64,000 bases of DNA from CAVRXZ01 sp963773035 (GTDB lineage Bacteria; Acidobacteriota; Vicinamibacteria; Vicinamibacterales; CAVVIG01), in contig CAVYZX010000004.1 in the NCBI GenBank assembly GCA_963773035.1, positions 644,300-708,299 of the forward strand, given 5' to 3'. The notes below the pieces were generated by a model. The model was not told the DNA's origin and did no database searches. It worked only from the letters and a program-made list of their open reading frames with translations. The position numbers and the translations under genes were made by a program. Shown here one piece after another: positions 1 to 8,336 of this stretch. How positions within the stretch are numbered: position 1 is the stretch's first letter; every line of letters begins with the position of its first letter.

Positions 1-302
1 ACTTTCTCGCCGGCAGTAAGTGTGGTCTCCGACCAGCCTTGACGAGCCAGGTAAGCGGGCGGCGCGCTCTCGAGGCTCCACTCGTCCAGCTGACCGCCAA
101 CGCCAGGGACGCGTAGATAAAGCCAGGTGTGTGGGTTGAGCCAGGCCCACTCTTTGATCGTTCCCGTCAACACGATCTCTTTGTCCATGGCGTAGAGCGA
201 CGTGCCATGGTGCGCGGTGAGGAAGGCGGCCGAGAGCAGGCAGATCATCGAGAACAGAAGCGCCAGTCTTGACGCTTCTGTTCTGCTGGTGAAGACACTC
301 AC
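1..302 (-). CDS. DUF6152-family secreted protein (partial, runs off left edge)
   Basis: The reading frame enters from the left edge and starts at a GTG (302-300), 18 bases after the stop of the upstream cytochrome gene, with an in-frame stop just before it. About 100 N-terminal residues are visible. A signal-peptide-like stretch (ALLFSMICLLSAAFLTA) is followed by the motif HHGTSLYAMDKEIVLTGTIK and then EWAWLNPHTW. This HHxxxxxFD/MD..xxGxVxxxxWxNPH pattern is the hallmark of DUF6152, a small exported OB-fold-like family that is very common in Acidobacteria and has no known function. It probably forms an operon with the di-heme cytochrome. The C-terminus lies outside the window. Family assignment is good; function is unknown. 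Confidence 0.75.
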   Translation of the reverse strand, partial: MSVFTSRTEASRLALLFSMICLLSAAFLTAHHGTSLYAMDKEIVLTGTIKEWAWLNPHTWLYLRVPGVGGQLDEWSLESAPPAYLARQGWSETTLTAGEK

Positions 303-320
303 ACTGTTCTTCGCCGAACG

Positions 321-1337
321 CTACGGGGTTGGTGCGGGAAGAGGCGCCGGTGCGATGTTGATCGAATCAATCGGCCCGGGCTTCACGACTGGCTTCGTCC
401 AACGCACGGTGCCGCGAACATTGTCGGCAGCGGTTCCCGCTTTGGACAATGTGAGGCCGAACGTCTGCTGATCCTTGGGCCCCATCTTCGGGAGCGTCCA
501 GACGGCCACGTCGGCCTTGGCTTCAGCGTCGGCGCGCACACCTTGATAACCGGTCCCGGTCGTATTCACCACGGTTGCGCCGGCCGGCACGACGAGCGAC
601 ACCGTCAGGTCTTCACCGCTCAGTCCTTTGCCTGGCAAGCCAATGTTCGTGACGTTCAACGTATACGTCACGCCGTTGGCCGCGACGGCCGGAGCGGTGA
701 GCTGTGCCGTGATCTGCGGACGAAACCCGAGATCGCGCACGAAGGTCCAGATTTCCTGGAGCATTGGTTCCGGCACGCGCATCGGCGAGAAGTTCCCCAT
801 GCGCAAGCGCGCTTGCGGCTGCCCGAGAAGGGCGAAATGATGAGGCTGTTCGGTGGTGTGCTCGTAGACGCTCTTCTTGAACCACTCGAAGTCTCCGTCC
901 ACCGCTCCCGCGCCCTGGCGCAGAACGTTGAACGTCGGGCCATGACACTGCGCGCAGCCTACGGTCAAGCCCACCTGCTGCCCGCGCGGCGCGCCTGCCG
1001 GCACTTCGAATCTCCACGCGCCCGGCTGGGCCACCGGCGGCAGGGTGTCGAAGTACGCGAGAACGTCGGCAAGGTCCTTATCGCTCATCTGCGACTCGAC
1101 GAAGGCGGGCATGACGCCCCACGGCTTGCGGACCGCCCGCGTGAACTGGGCGATCGTCAACTTGCGGCCGGCGAGATCCGGGCCAACGCCACCCTCGCCT
1201 TTGGTGCCATGGCAATTCCGGCAGCCCGTGTTGGGACCTTCCCACAGCGTCTTGCCGGCCTGGGCATCGCCGGTCTGCGCTGAGACGCTCCCGTGAGCAA
1301 ACAGGAGCACGATTGTCGTCGCCAGAAGAGCCTTCAT
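321..1337 (-). CDS. Exported di-heme c-type cytochrome with C-terminal beta-sandwich extension
   Basis: 338 aa. A Sec signal peptide (about 1-20, ending SVSAQ) sends it to the periplasm. Two heme-c attachment motifs are present: CRNCH at 39-43 and CAQCH at 128-132. Met76 (GVMPAF) and a later PM in SPMRVPEP are plausible distal ligands, so it reads as two class I cytochrome c domains in tandem. Residues from about 215 to the end form an Ig/DUF11-like beta-sandwich (VTYTLNVTNIGLPGKGL) and a Pro-rich tail. The start is supported by GGAGG nine bases upstream. The DUF6152 gene follows after 18 bases. Likely role: periplasmic electron transfer to or from an unidentified partner. Confidence 0.85.
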   Translation of the reverse strand: MKALLATTIVLLFAHGSVSAQTGDAQAGKTLWEGPNTGCRNCHGTKGEGGVGPDLAGRKLTIAQFTRAVRKPWGVMPAFVESQMSDKDLADVLAYFDTLPPVAQPGAWRFEVPAGAPRGQQVGLTVGCAQCHGPTFNVLRQGAGAVDGDFEWFKKSVYEHTTEQPHHFALLGQPQARLRMGNFSPMRVPEPMLQEIWTFVRDLGFRPQITAQLTAPAVAANGVTYTLNVTNIGLPGKGLSGEDLTVSLVVPAGATVVNTTGTGYQGVRADAEAKADVAVWTLPKMGPKDQQTFGLTLSKAGTAADNVRGTVRWTKPVVKPGPIDSINIAPAPLPAPTP

Positions 1338-1494
1338 CAGCTATAGCCTCCAATGAATAAGTCGCCAGCTATCCTAGTAGAGCCTCGGTGGCGCGGGGAA
1401 CCGAGCGCCCGATGCCTGGATGGTCGACGATTATGGCTCAACACGGACGCCAGTCAACCACGAAGGTGCAAACCGGAAGGAGGACCAGCTGGCG

Positions 1495-2388
1495 ATGTTC
1501 GATCGGTGTCGACTCCTCGAGGGCAGACGGAAGCGCAGGCCATGCGCCCTGCTGTGTGCCGCTTTGTACATGTGCGACCCGACCGCTGTCGCAGCACAGG
1601 CCCGCGACGCGTCCGCAAGCGACGCGCCCATACAAGGAAGCTTTCCAGACGCTTCGTTCGACGCGACATTCCGTAAGTACACGCCGCCCGAGAATGTCTT
1701 TTCGCCCTTCTATTCGTGGGACGCACACATGGCATTGAGACTGACGACGTTTCGAAAAGGCTCGAACGCCGTCAACATCGAGGGCTTCTTCCAAAGCGTC
1801 GGAACCGAGAATCTGGGCTCGAGGGTGAGCGTCGGTGGTACCGGATATCTGCTCGGCTTCGGGTACGTCCACACCTATTCGGACAGGTTCAAGCTATCCG
1901 CCGGGTTCAGACATTTCAGCTCGCACTTGACCCGGGACCTCGACGACAAGCTGGAAGAGGAGCGAAACAAAGGCGAGTCGATTCCGGAAGTTGACGATCC
2001 TTCCGAATTCAACCTCATCTTCCTCAGCGGATATTGGAAGTTTTCCACCGTTCGGTTCGCGCCGGAGATCGAGGTCGTCGTTCAGCCGGTCAACTTCAAG
2101 TTCAACGGCAGCCCGGCCGACGATATCCGGCCGATCTATCTCGGGACGCGATGGATGCTCTGGCGAGGCGATCAGAAATCGATTGTGGCTGAAACTCGAC
2201 AGGAATTTGGCGAGAACCCCTTGAACAACTTCACGCTGTCGTTCGGGCTCTTCGCGAGGGATCAGGCGGAAGGGCGCCTTCAGATCTTCGTCAGCGCATC
2301 ACCAGGCGGCAATCTCCATGTCAGTCCCAACATCGGCGCGTTGCGGGACGGCGTTGCGTTCGGCATACGACTGCACTTTCGCGCCTGA
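1495..2388 (+). CDS. Outer-membrane beta-barrel-like protein (DUF1207-like)
   Basis: 297 aa from the ATG at 1495. That start is chosen over the earlier in-frame ATG at 1420 because AAGGAGGA sits ten bases before it. The N-terminus carries a basic stretch, then a hydrophobic segment ending in AAQA (signal peptide). The mature part is rich in alternating aromatic/polar strands, with a central GFGYVHTYSDRFKLSAGFRH segment, and ends in an aromatic-basic stretch (IRLHFRA) typical of barrel strands. The pattern resembles DUF1207 proteins, which are predicted barrel proteins of unknown substrate. It is divergent from the cytochrome gene and convergent with the ankyrin gene, whose stop is adjacent. 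Confidence 0.55.
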   Translation: MFDRCRLLEGRRKRRPCALLCAALYMCDPTAVAAQARDASASDAPIQGSFPDASFDATFRKYTPPENVFSPFYSWDAHMALRLTTFRKGSNAVNIEGFFQSVGTENLGSRVSVGGTGYLLGFGYVHTYSDRFKLSAGFRHFSSHLTRDLDDKLEEERNKGESIPEVDDPSEFNLIFLSGYWKFSTVRFAPEIEVVVQPVNFKFNGSPADDIRPIYLGTRWMLWRGDQKSIVAETRQEFGENPLNNFTLSFGLFARDQAEGRLQIFVSASPGGNLHVSPNIGALRDGVAFGIRLHFRA

Positions 2389-4287
2389 CTACCGGCGGCT
2401 GTCCTTCGCCGGAGAAACGTCGGGAAGGGTATAGAGCAACGTCATCGCCGCCCAGCTCGACGCGCCGGTGGACGCGAACTGATGCCATCCGTGCGGAAAC
2501 CCGCTTTCGAAGGTATGAGGCTGGACCGGCACCGCGCGTGTGGGCACGAACCACGATCCATCTGCGAGCTGATTTCGCAACAGCCATTGGACGCCTTTCA
2601 GGTACACGGCGTCCTGTGTCGAGACTGCGCCCGAGACATGTAGTGCGTACAACGTCTCACCTGTGGCATAGGCATCACCAGGCATGGCCGGCAGCTGGCT
2701 CCAACTTCCGTCCTGGTTCTGCGCGGCTTTCATCGCTGCCACAAACGGTGCCCGTTCGGACACGCTGGCTCCAGCGTCGGCCAGCCCGTTGAGCTGCATC
2801 GAACGTTCCTCCGCAGAGGAAGCCTTGGCGGTGAGCAGCCACCGTCTCGCGCGGACGAACCGATCCTCGAATTCAGCCCGGCGGCCCGGAATCGGGTAAA
2901 GCCGAATGGAGCGCAGGGCCACCGCCGTTGTGGTGAACGGACCGTACTCCTCGGGCGGCCGGTAGCTGGTCGTCCTCCACGCGCCATCGGGAAATTGAAA
3001 AATCGAGAGGTAGTGAATATGTGCATCCGTTAACGCGTCGGCTGGATATCCGGCCGCTGCCATGCCCATCAACGTATATCCGAGGGTGTCGGAGCCTCCC
3101 CCAATCGTCGACCCGAGGCGCATGGGCTCGAGAAACGGCGTATCGGTCGCCACGGCAAAACCCAGTTCTTTCCGGACCTGCTCTTCATCGACGATGAAGC
3201 CTTTCTTCCGCGCCAGGGCGACGGTCATCGCCGGGAGCGAGTTGTTGTGGCAGGAAACACACGCGCGACTCCGGAAGACCGGCTCCCCACTCGTTTCAAG
3301 CAGAGGCAGAATCTTCTTCACGGCGTCCCTCGGGGTCGACACGGATCCAGCGGGCTTTGGCCACTCCTCCGTCAGGGTCTTTGCGCCGCCGTCCTGGAGA
3401 AGCTTCAATGTGGAGGGAGCACTCATTCTGGCGGCGAGTTGATAGGCCGTGTCGCCCCGGTCGTTCTTGGCGTTCGGATCAACACCCTTTGAAAGGAGCC
3501 AGCTGACCATCCGATCGCGATCCTCGGGAGCTTCCATCGAGAGAACGGCCTGCATCAAAAGGGTGAACCCTTCCCGATCCTTCGACTCCAGGGACGCTCC
3601 GCGATCGAGGAGTAGTTGCGAGAGCTCGGGCATCGCCCGTTTGGCCGTTTCGTTCAACACGCCTCCCCCATTGGCCCGCACACCAGTGGCTGGAGCGCCT
3701 TTCTCGAGAAGTAGTCGAACGCACGCGTCGCATCGGCCGAGGATCGCCGCGAAGAGCGTCGCACTGTCGGCCCCGCCGGCGCTCACACCACTACTCAGCA
3801 GAAACCTGATCGCCTCCAGATCACCCTTCTGTGCGACCGACACCATCAAGCGATCTTCGGGCTTCGCTCCTTTAGCAATCAGCAGTTTCAGCACCGGCGT
3901 CGACCCGAACGTCGTCGCCGCAACACTGAGGGGCGTAGCACCGCGTTTCCCGACGACATTCACGTCCGCGCTGGCGTCGAGCAAGACCTGGGTCTTGGTG
4001 AGATTGGTCGCCGCGTACATCAGAGCGGTCGAATCGAGCGCGTTCTTTGCGTTGACGTTGGCCCCGTTCTCGATCAGGAGGCGCATCATGCGCGCGTCGG
4101 ATTCGATGACCGCATGCATCAGCGCCGTCGTACCGTCCTGGTCTGCTGCATTCACGTCCGAACCTGAACGAAGAAGTGTCTGGGCTTGCTGGTAATCGCC
4201 ATTTCGGATCGCGACCAGGAGGTCGTGTGAATCGGCCGCCAGCAACACGGCCCCGCTCATCGCCACGAGCATGAACGAACGCAGCAT
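2389..4287 (-). CDS. Exported ankyrin-repeat protein with CxxCH motif and terpenoid-cyclase-like C-terminal domain
   Basis: 632 aa from the ATG at 4287, preceded by AAGGAGG at seven bases; an upstream in-frame start (4341) is less likely. Signal peptide about 1-17 (MLVAMSGAVLLAA). Residues about 20-320 are ankyrin repeats (DQDGTTALMHAVIESDARMM; ALDSTALMYAA; DREGFTLLMQAV; NDRGDTAYQLAA). Near residue 355 is a single heme-c-like CVSCH. The last about 250 residues contain alpha/alpha-barrel repeats with QxxxGxW-like motifs (FQFPDGAWR, QNQDGSWSQ, NQLADGSWF), as in squalene-cyclase/prenyltransferase folds. No catalytic DxDD motif is seen, so it is probably a binding or scaffold protein. The fusion recurs in Acidobacteria as far as I know, with no assigned function. 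Confidence 0.75.
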   Translation of the reverse strand: MLRSFMLVAMSGAVLLAADSHDLLVAIRNGDYQQAQTLLRSGSDVNAADQDGTTALMHAVIESDARMMRLLIENGANVNAKNALDSTALMYAATNLTKTQVLLDASADVNVVGKRGATPLSVAATTFGSTPVLKLLIAKGAKPEDRLMVSVAQKGDLEAIRFLLSSGVSAGGADSATLFAAILGRCDACVRLLLEKGAPATGVRANGGGVLNETAKRAMPELSQLLLDRGASLESKDREGFTLLMQAVLSMEAPEDRDRMVSWLLSKGVDPNAKNDRGDTAYQLAARMSAPSTLKLLQDGGAKTLTEEWPKPAGSVSTPRDAVKKILPLLETSGEPVFRSRACVSCHNNSLPAMTVALARKKGFIVDEEQVRKELGFAVATDTPFLEPMRLGSTIGGGSDTLGYTLMGMAAAGYPADALTDAHIHYLSIFQFPDGAWRTTSYRPPEEYGPFTTTAVALRSIRLYPIPGRRAEFEDRFVRARRWLLTAKASSAEERSMQLNGLADAGASVSERAPFVAAMKAAQNQDGSWSQLPAMPGDAYATGETLYALHVSGAVSTQDAVYLKGVQWLLRNQLADGSWFVPTRAVPVQPHTFESGFPHGWHQFASTGASSWAAMTLLYTLPDVSPAKDSRR

Positions 4288-4353
4288 ACTGGCCCTCCTT
4301 CTGCGACGGCCATCATGAGCCGGGTGTCCGCCGGAGTTCAACGAGATTCGTTC

Positions 4354-4582
4354 CTATGGCCAGTACTAACCGCCGGCAAACCGAGCGGCGAGACCATGGT
4401 CGATCAAGTGCGTCGACGATCATCACTTGACGGCGTTGGTGAAGATGAACGGGAAGACCTTCAGCACGTCGAAAAGCACGCTTTCCGCCGACGGCAAGAC
4501 GCTCACCGTTGAAAACGACGTCACCTCTAGCGCCGCCGGCCAGCCCGCCGGCAAGGTCACAGAGGTCTGGGTGAAGAAGTAG
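4354..4582 (+). pseudogene. Remnant of a lipocalin-like stress-domain protein (C-terminal fragment, frameshifted)
   Basis: No full gene fits here, but the plus strand encodes a recognisable tail. LWPVLTAGKPSGETMV is read in one frame. After one extra base near 4401, VDDHHLTALVKMNGKTF and STLSADGKTLTVENDV continue in the next frame, down to KVTEVWVKK and a TAG at 4580-4582. The same module (K-V-D-x-N-T...LSADxKTLTV...) forms the C-terminus of the metallo-beta-lactamase-fold protein at 44342-45871. The N-terminal two thirds are absent. I read it as a truncated, decaying paralogue. It lies between the ankyrin gene start and the convergent lysR gene. Confidence 0.6.
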
Positions 4583-4648
4583 CGACGCTAGACAGCTCCC
4601 GCGCGAAGCATCCACAAGTTCAAGCAGACATTTGCGCGCTCTCGGCGA

Positions 4649-5566
4649 TCAGCCGCGCACAGCTTCGCTGACGAGCTGGCGGAAGAACCTCGCAGCTGGA
4701 TCCGTGTCGGTTCGTTCGTGCCACACCATCACCGTCGTCAGACGCGGAAGCGGAAACACGGCAGCCACCCTCTTCAGCGGCAGAAGACTGACGCAGAGTT
4801 CAGCGAGTCGATCGGGGATGGCGGCGACGCTGTCAGTCTGTGCTGCTGCCATGGCCGCAATCAGAAAGTACGGCACGGTCAGCACCACGCGCCGGCGCAC
4901 GCGTGCCTTCTCCCAGTGCCGCTGCGCGACTCGATGCCCGGTCCCGGGACGACCGAGCGCCACATGGACGTCGATGTGGGGCAAAGCGTTGAATAGCTCG
5001 CGAGTCATTCGCCGTCCGACACTCGGATGGTCGCGACGGACGACGAGCGCGCCACGTTCTTCGAAGAGCACGCTCGAACGCATCCCGGGCTGGACCGCCT
5101 GTTCCGGCGAAAACGCGAGATCGACATCACCGCTGGCTAGTCCGTCGGTCGCCATCAGGTAGTCGGCACTCACCACCCTCAAGACAGCCCGCGGAAGGCG
5201 CTCGGCGAACACCCGCGCCATGCGCGGAACATCGCACGCTTGATAACTGTCGGCAAGGCTGATCGTGAACGTCCGCGTGCTCTCTCCGGGCACGAAGCCG
5301 CGCCTGTCCAGCGCCAGCGCAAGACGCGCGGTCGCTTCTTTCAGAAGCGGTGCGAGCTCCTCGGCTCGGGTCGTCGGAACGAGACCTCGGCCGCTTCGCA
5401 CGACGAGCGGATCGCCCAGCAGCCGGCGAAGCCGTGCGAGCGCGTTGCTCACGGCTGATTGCGTGACGTTCAGACGGGAGGCCGCGCGCGTGGCGCTGCG
5501 CTCCTCGAGCACCGCATGGAGCACCAGGAAGAGATTCAGGTCGATGGACGATAGATTCACAGCCAT
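4649..5566 (-). CDS. LysR-family transcriptional regulator
   Basis: 305 aa, the normal LTTR length. The N-terminal winged helix-turn-helix reads DLNLFLVLHAVLEERSATRA then ASRLNVTQSAVSNALARLRR (about residues 8-50). It is followed by the linker helix and a periplasmic-binding-protein-like effector domain (about 90-300). It is transcribed divergently from the FAD monooxygenase at 5627 across a 60-base gap, the classic layout for an LTTR controlling its neighbour. The inducer cannot be read from sequence. No strong Shine-Dalgarno precedes the ATG at 5566. Confidence 0.9.
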   Translation of the reverse strand: MAVNLSSIDLNLFLVLHAVLEERSATRAASRLNVTQSAVSNALARLRRLLGDPLVVRSGRGLVPTTRAEELAPLLKEATARLALALDRRGFVPGESTRTFTISLADSYQACDVPRMARVFAERLPRAVLRVVSADYLMATDGLASGDVDLAFSPEQAVQPGMRSSVLFEERGALVVRRDHPSVGRRMTRELFNALPHIDVHVALGRPGTGHRVAQRHWEKARVRRRVVLTVPYFLIAAMAAAQTDSVAAIPDRLAELCVSLLPLKRVAAVFPLPRLTTVMVWHERTDTDPAARFFRQLVSEAVRG

Positions 5567-5581
5567 GATGTCTCACATCAT
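5565..5581. promoter_or_regulatory. Inverted repeat between lysR and monooxygenase genes (candidate LTTR site)
   Basis: ATGATG-tctca-CATCAT is a perfect six-base inverted repeat with a five-base spacer. It overlaps the start codon of the LysR gene and lies about 45 bases upstream of the monooxygenase. LTTRs usually bind an interrupted dyad of T-N11-A form; this dyad has T-N13-A spacing and an unusual position over a start codon. It is offered only as a candidate autoregulatory site. Confidence 0.25.
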
Positions 5582-5626
5582 CAATCATGACTGGCCTAAA
5601 TACCAACGGCGTCGTAGCCTGGCCTC

Positions 5627-6814
5627 ATGACACACACCTCTCGAGCCATCGTCATCGGCGGCGGCGTTGCCGGCCCCGCACTCTCACTGTTCCTCCAGCG
5701 CAGCGGCATCGAACCCCAGTGTTTCGAAGCCCATCCTGAACCCGCAACCATCGGCGGCGGCTTTCAGATCGCGCCCAACGGCACGCGAGTCCTGAGCGCC
5801 CTTGGCCTTGCGGAGCGGGTGACGGCCGCTGGCGCACCATCGAGCGAGTTCTGCTTCCGCAATCATCACGGCCGGGTCATCGGCCGCCTCGACATGCGCC
5901 GGTCGGGCTTCGGTGTCACGATCCGCCGTGCCGCCTTTCATCAGATCCTGCTCGACGAGATGGCCCGAAACGGCCTGTCCATCGCCTACGGCAAGCGCCT
6001 CAGCGCAATCGAGGACCGGACACACGAAGTCGTGGCCCATTTCGAAGACGGCAGTGCAGCGAGCGGGGACATGCTGTTGGCCACAGACGGGGTTGGATCT
6101 CGCGTGCGGGCGCTGATTCTTCCAGAGCACGCCCGGCCGCACTACACGAGCATGCTGGGTGTGGGCGGGTTTGCGGGGCGTGGTTCGTCACGTCCGATCG
6201 ACCCACAGGACGTGCAGCGGCTCAACTTCGTCGTCGGACCACGGTTGCAGTTTGGCTACGCAAGTTTCTCGGCAGATGCTCCCGTTTGGGGCTGGTGGTG
6301 CCACCTGCCACAAGAGACCGAGCTACCTAGGAAAGACCTTCAAGCAATCAGCAATGACGAATTGCGCGCGCAGGTCCTTCGAGCGTTCGACGGCTGGCAT
6401 CCATCTGTCGAGAGCTTGGTGTCGACGACTGAAGTGATCATGCGGACGGCGATTTACGACGTGCCGCCGCTTCCGACCTGGCACCGGGGGCGTGTGATGC
6501 TTCTGGGTGATGCCGCGCATGCCATGAGTCCGGCCGGCGGGCAGGGCGCATCGCTGGCGCTCGAGGACGCAATGGTGGCCGGACAACGCCTGAGCCGACG
6601 GCCTTCAGCGATCGAGAATGTGCTCGGAGACATCGAAGCAATTCTGCGGCCGCGAGCCGAGCGGATGGTGGCGCAGGCGAGCGAGAACGACGCTCGGCAA
6701 CTCAAGCAGCTCGGTGTCGTGGGATGCTGGATCCGCGACCGGATCTTTCCCTTCTTTGCGCCGCTGGTTGCTCGCGAGCTCCAACGGCAGTACGCAGCGG
6801 TGCTCGGAGTGTGA
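5627..6814 (+). CDS. FAD-dependent monooxygenase (PHBH/UbiH fold)
   Basis: 395 aa. The N-terminal dinucleotide-binding motif is AIVIGGGVAGPALSLFLQR (GxGxxG, residues about 8-27). A central DG motif (LLATDGVGSRVRALI) and the second FAD motif GDAAHAMSPAGGQGASLALE near residue 290 are all intact. These define class A flavoprotein monooxygenases, which hydroxylate aromatic or related substrates using NAD(P)H and O2. The C-terminus has ISDR-like surface features but no extra domain. The divergent LysR gene is the likely regulator. The substrate cannot be assigned; antibiotic-inactivating (TetX-like) members share this architecture. Confidence 0.85.
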   Translation: MTHTSRAIVIGGGVAGPALSLFLQRSGIEPQCFEAHPEPATIGGGFQIAPNGTRVLSALGLAERVTAAGAPSSEFCFRNHHGRVIGRLDMRRSGFGVTIRRAAFHQILLDEMARNGLSIAYGKRLSAIEDRTHEVVAHFEDGSAASGDMLLATDGVGSRVRALILPEHARPHYTSMLGVGGFAGRGSSRPIDPQDVQRLNFVVGPRLQFGYASFSADAPVWGWWCHLPQETELPRKDLQAISNDELRAQVLRAFDGWHPSVESLVSTTEVIMRTAIYDVPPLPTWHRGRVMLLGDAAHAMSPAGGQGASLALEDAMVAGQRLSRRPSAIENVLGDIEAILRPRAERMVAQASENDARQLKQLGVVGCWIRDRIFPFFAPLVARELQRQYAAVLGV

Positions 6815-6850
6815 GCGTCCCCCGAGACAACATTTCATTCCAGATTGATA

Positions 6851-6880
6851 CTCCGCGATCTCCGCGTCCTCTGCGTTCAA
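6851..6880. repeat. Short dispersed-type repeat (GCAGAGGACGCGGAGA-like)
   Basis: Between the convergent monooxygenase and hydrolase genes, the minus strand reads as quasi-periodic 9-12 base units (AACGCAGAGGACGCGGAGAT then CGCGGAG). If translated it would give NAEDAEIAE. Degenerate purine-rich repeats of this type occur between genes in many Acidobacteria, Verrucomicrobia and Planctomycetes genomes. Function is unknown; only one copy is clearly seen in this window. Confidence 0.45.
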
Positions 6881-6916
6881 CGTCGTGACCGGTACTGATT
6901 CAGCCAATACACACCG

Positions 6917-8305
6917 CTAGACGATACCCGCGGCCGCAAGCGCCGCCCACGCCGTATGCGGATGCACGATGTCGCTGTGGGCCCCCGACGGCAGACTTCC
7001 GTGGATGATGACCTCGTTGCCATCCAGGTTCAGCCAACCACCTTTCGAGAACGGATACGTTCCTCGCGGGGCCGAGAGCGGAAGCGTCGTCGCCTTCACC
7101 GCCTGCGCGCCGTCGTGCCCCATGGCGCCCCAGCGTGGCGACGGATTGTCGAAGGCGGCGGCATCCTCGTTGTTGACCAGCGATGCCGCTGGATATGAGA
7201 CACCGACCGCGTAGTCTCGCAGCGACTGCGTGGTGAGCAGCGGGCCATCCACGCGGGCGGCCATACCCTTGAGTGCGCCCGAGCGTGCTCGGTCGTGCGG
7301 AAGCTCGTCCGCGAACGCGTAGTGTGAAAAGGCCCCTTGTAACAGGAAAAGCGATTTCACCGGCGACTTCGTTTGCGTCATGGTCGCGGGCAATCCGGAA
7401 AGCGCAAACGAGACCAGTCGCGCCCCGAACGAGTGCCCGAGCAGATGAACTCGCAGATCCGGCGCGTCTTGAGGCAGCCGGCCCAGCACGTTCCCGAGGC
7501 CGTCGCGACCGACGACCCCGGCGCGGTTTTTCATCTGCCAATAGGTAGCGATGCGAAGGACATCTTTGGCGCCGTCCCAAAGCTTCTTGAACGGGTCGCC
7601 GAGGCCGACGGCGCCTCCCTTGGCCGAGCCCCGTTTCTCGGCGTTGTTTCCGACCTCAACGAGAAGCTGCCGCCACTTCCGGTCGTTCAAGTCCACGATG
7701 CCACGTTCGGCGTCGTCTGGCTCGTCTTTGCTAACTCGACCTGGGTGTTCGCTCGCGAGCAGCGCACCGAGCTTCGTCCTGAAGGCATTGATCGCGGCGT
7801 CGTCGGCAGGCTGCTCCGCGAGCATCGCCGTCAACTCGTCGATCAGTTGTTGCTGTCGAACGTCGTCGTAGGTTCTCTTCAGTGTCGCGTTGATGTCTTT
7901 CGGTTCGGCCTTCTTGATCGGCACCTTGGCCTTGGCGGCGACCAACGCCACCGAACCCCCGCCCGCGGGACGAGGGAGCTCGGGCTGTGGTCCATCGGTT
8001 GGCGCATCGTCTGGCCACAGAATCGACGGCCAGAGCACACCAGTCACGCCGATCTTTGCTCCAGGAATCTTCTTCGGCACGTTGGCGTCCTGAAACAGCT
8101 TGGCGACTTCGGCGAAGAACCGTTGATAGAGCGACTTGGCCGCCGCGTGGTCGTTGTTCCATCCATGCGAGAAGAAGAAGACGTCGCTGATCCCCTCCGA
8201 CTTCAGTTCGGAGGGAAATCGCTGGACCGCCGCGGCGTCGACCGGCGTTGCGTCCTTGTTGAACTCGAGGACCCAGAATGGAAAGCCATCGAGGTTGTCT
8301 GGCAT
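6917..8305 (-). CDS. Cytosolic alpha/beta-hydrolase-fold protein paired with subtilase
   Basis: 462 aa. There is no signal peptide or transmembrane segment. The start has AGGAG seven bases upstream. FFFSHGWNND (His at about 47) matches the oxyanion-hole strand-loop of alpha/beta hydrolases, and LLGHSFGARLVSFAL near residue 300 is the nucleophile elbow (GxSxG) of a lipase/esterase-like enzyme. Between them lies a long charged insertion (about 95-230) rich in Lys, Asp and Ala. The C-terminal part contains HxD-like segments (HGSLPSGAHSDIVHP) that could supply the catalytic His. It is encoded 31 bases downstream of an S8 protease gene and is surely cotranscribed with it. Substrate unknown. Confidence 0.7.
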   Translation of the reverse strand: MPDNLDGFPFWVLEFNKDATPVDAAAVQRFPSELKSEGISDVFFFSHGWNNDHAAAKSLYQRFFAEVAKLFQDANVPKKIPGAKIGVTGVLWPSILWPDDAPTDGPQPELPRPAGGGSVALVAAKAKVPIKKAEPKDINATLKRTYDDVRQQQLIDELTAMLAEQPADDAAINAFRTKLGALLASEHPGRVSKDEPDDAERGIVDLNDRKWRQLLVEVGNNAEKRGSAKGGAVGLGDPFKKLWDGAKDVLRIATYWQMKNRAGVVGRDGLGNVLGRLPQDAPDLRVHLLGHSFGARLVSFALSGLPATMTQTKSPVKSLFLLQGAFSHYAFADELPHDRARSGALKGMAARVDGPLLTTQSLRDYAVGVSYPAASLVNNEDAAAFDNPSPRWGAMGHDGAQAVKATTLPLSAPRGTYPFSKGGWLNLDGNEVIIHGSLPSGAHSDIVHPHTAWAALAAAGIV

Positions 8306-8336
8306 GGATTGACTCCTGGTGCGAGAACGGCAGGGC

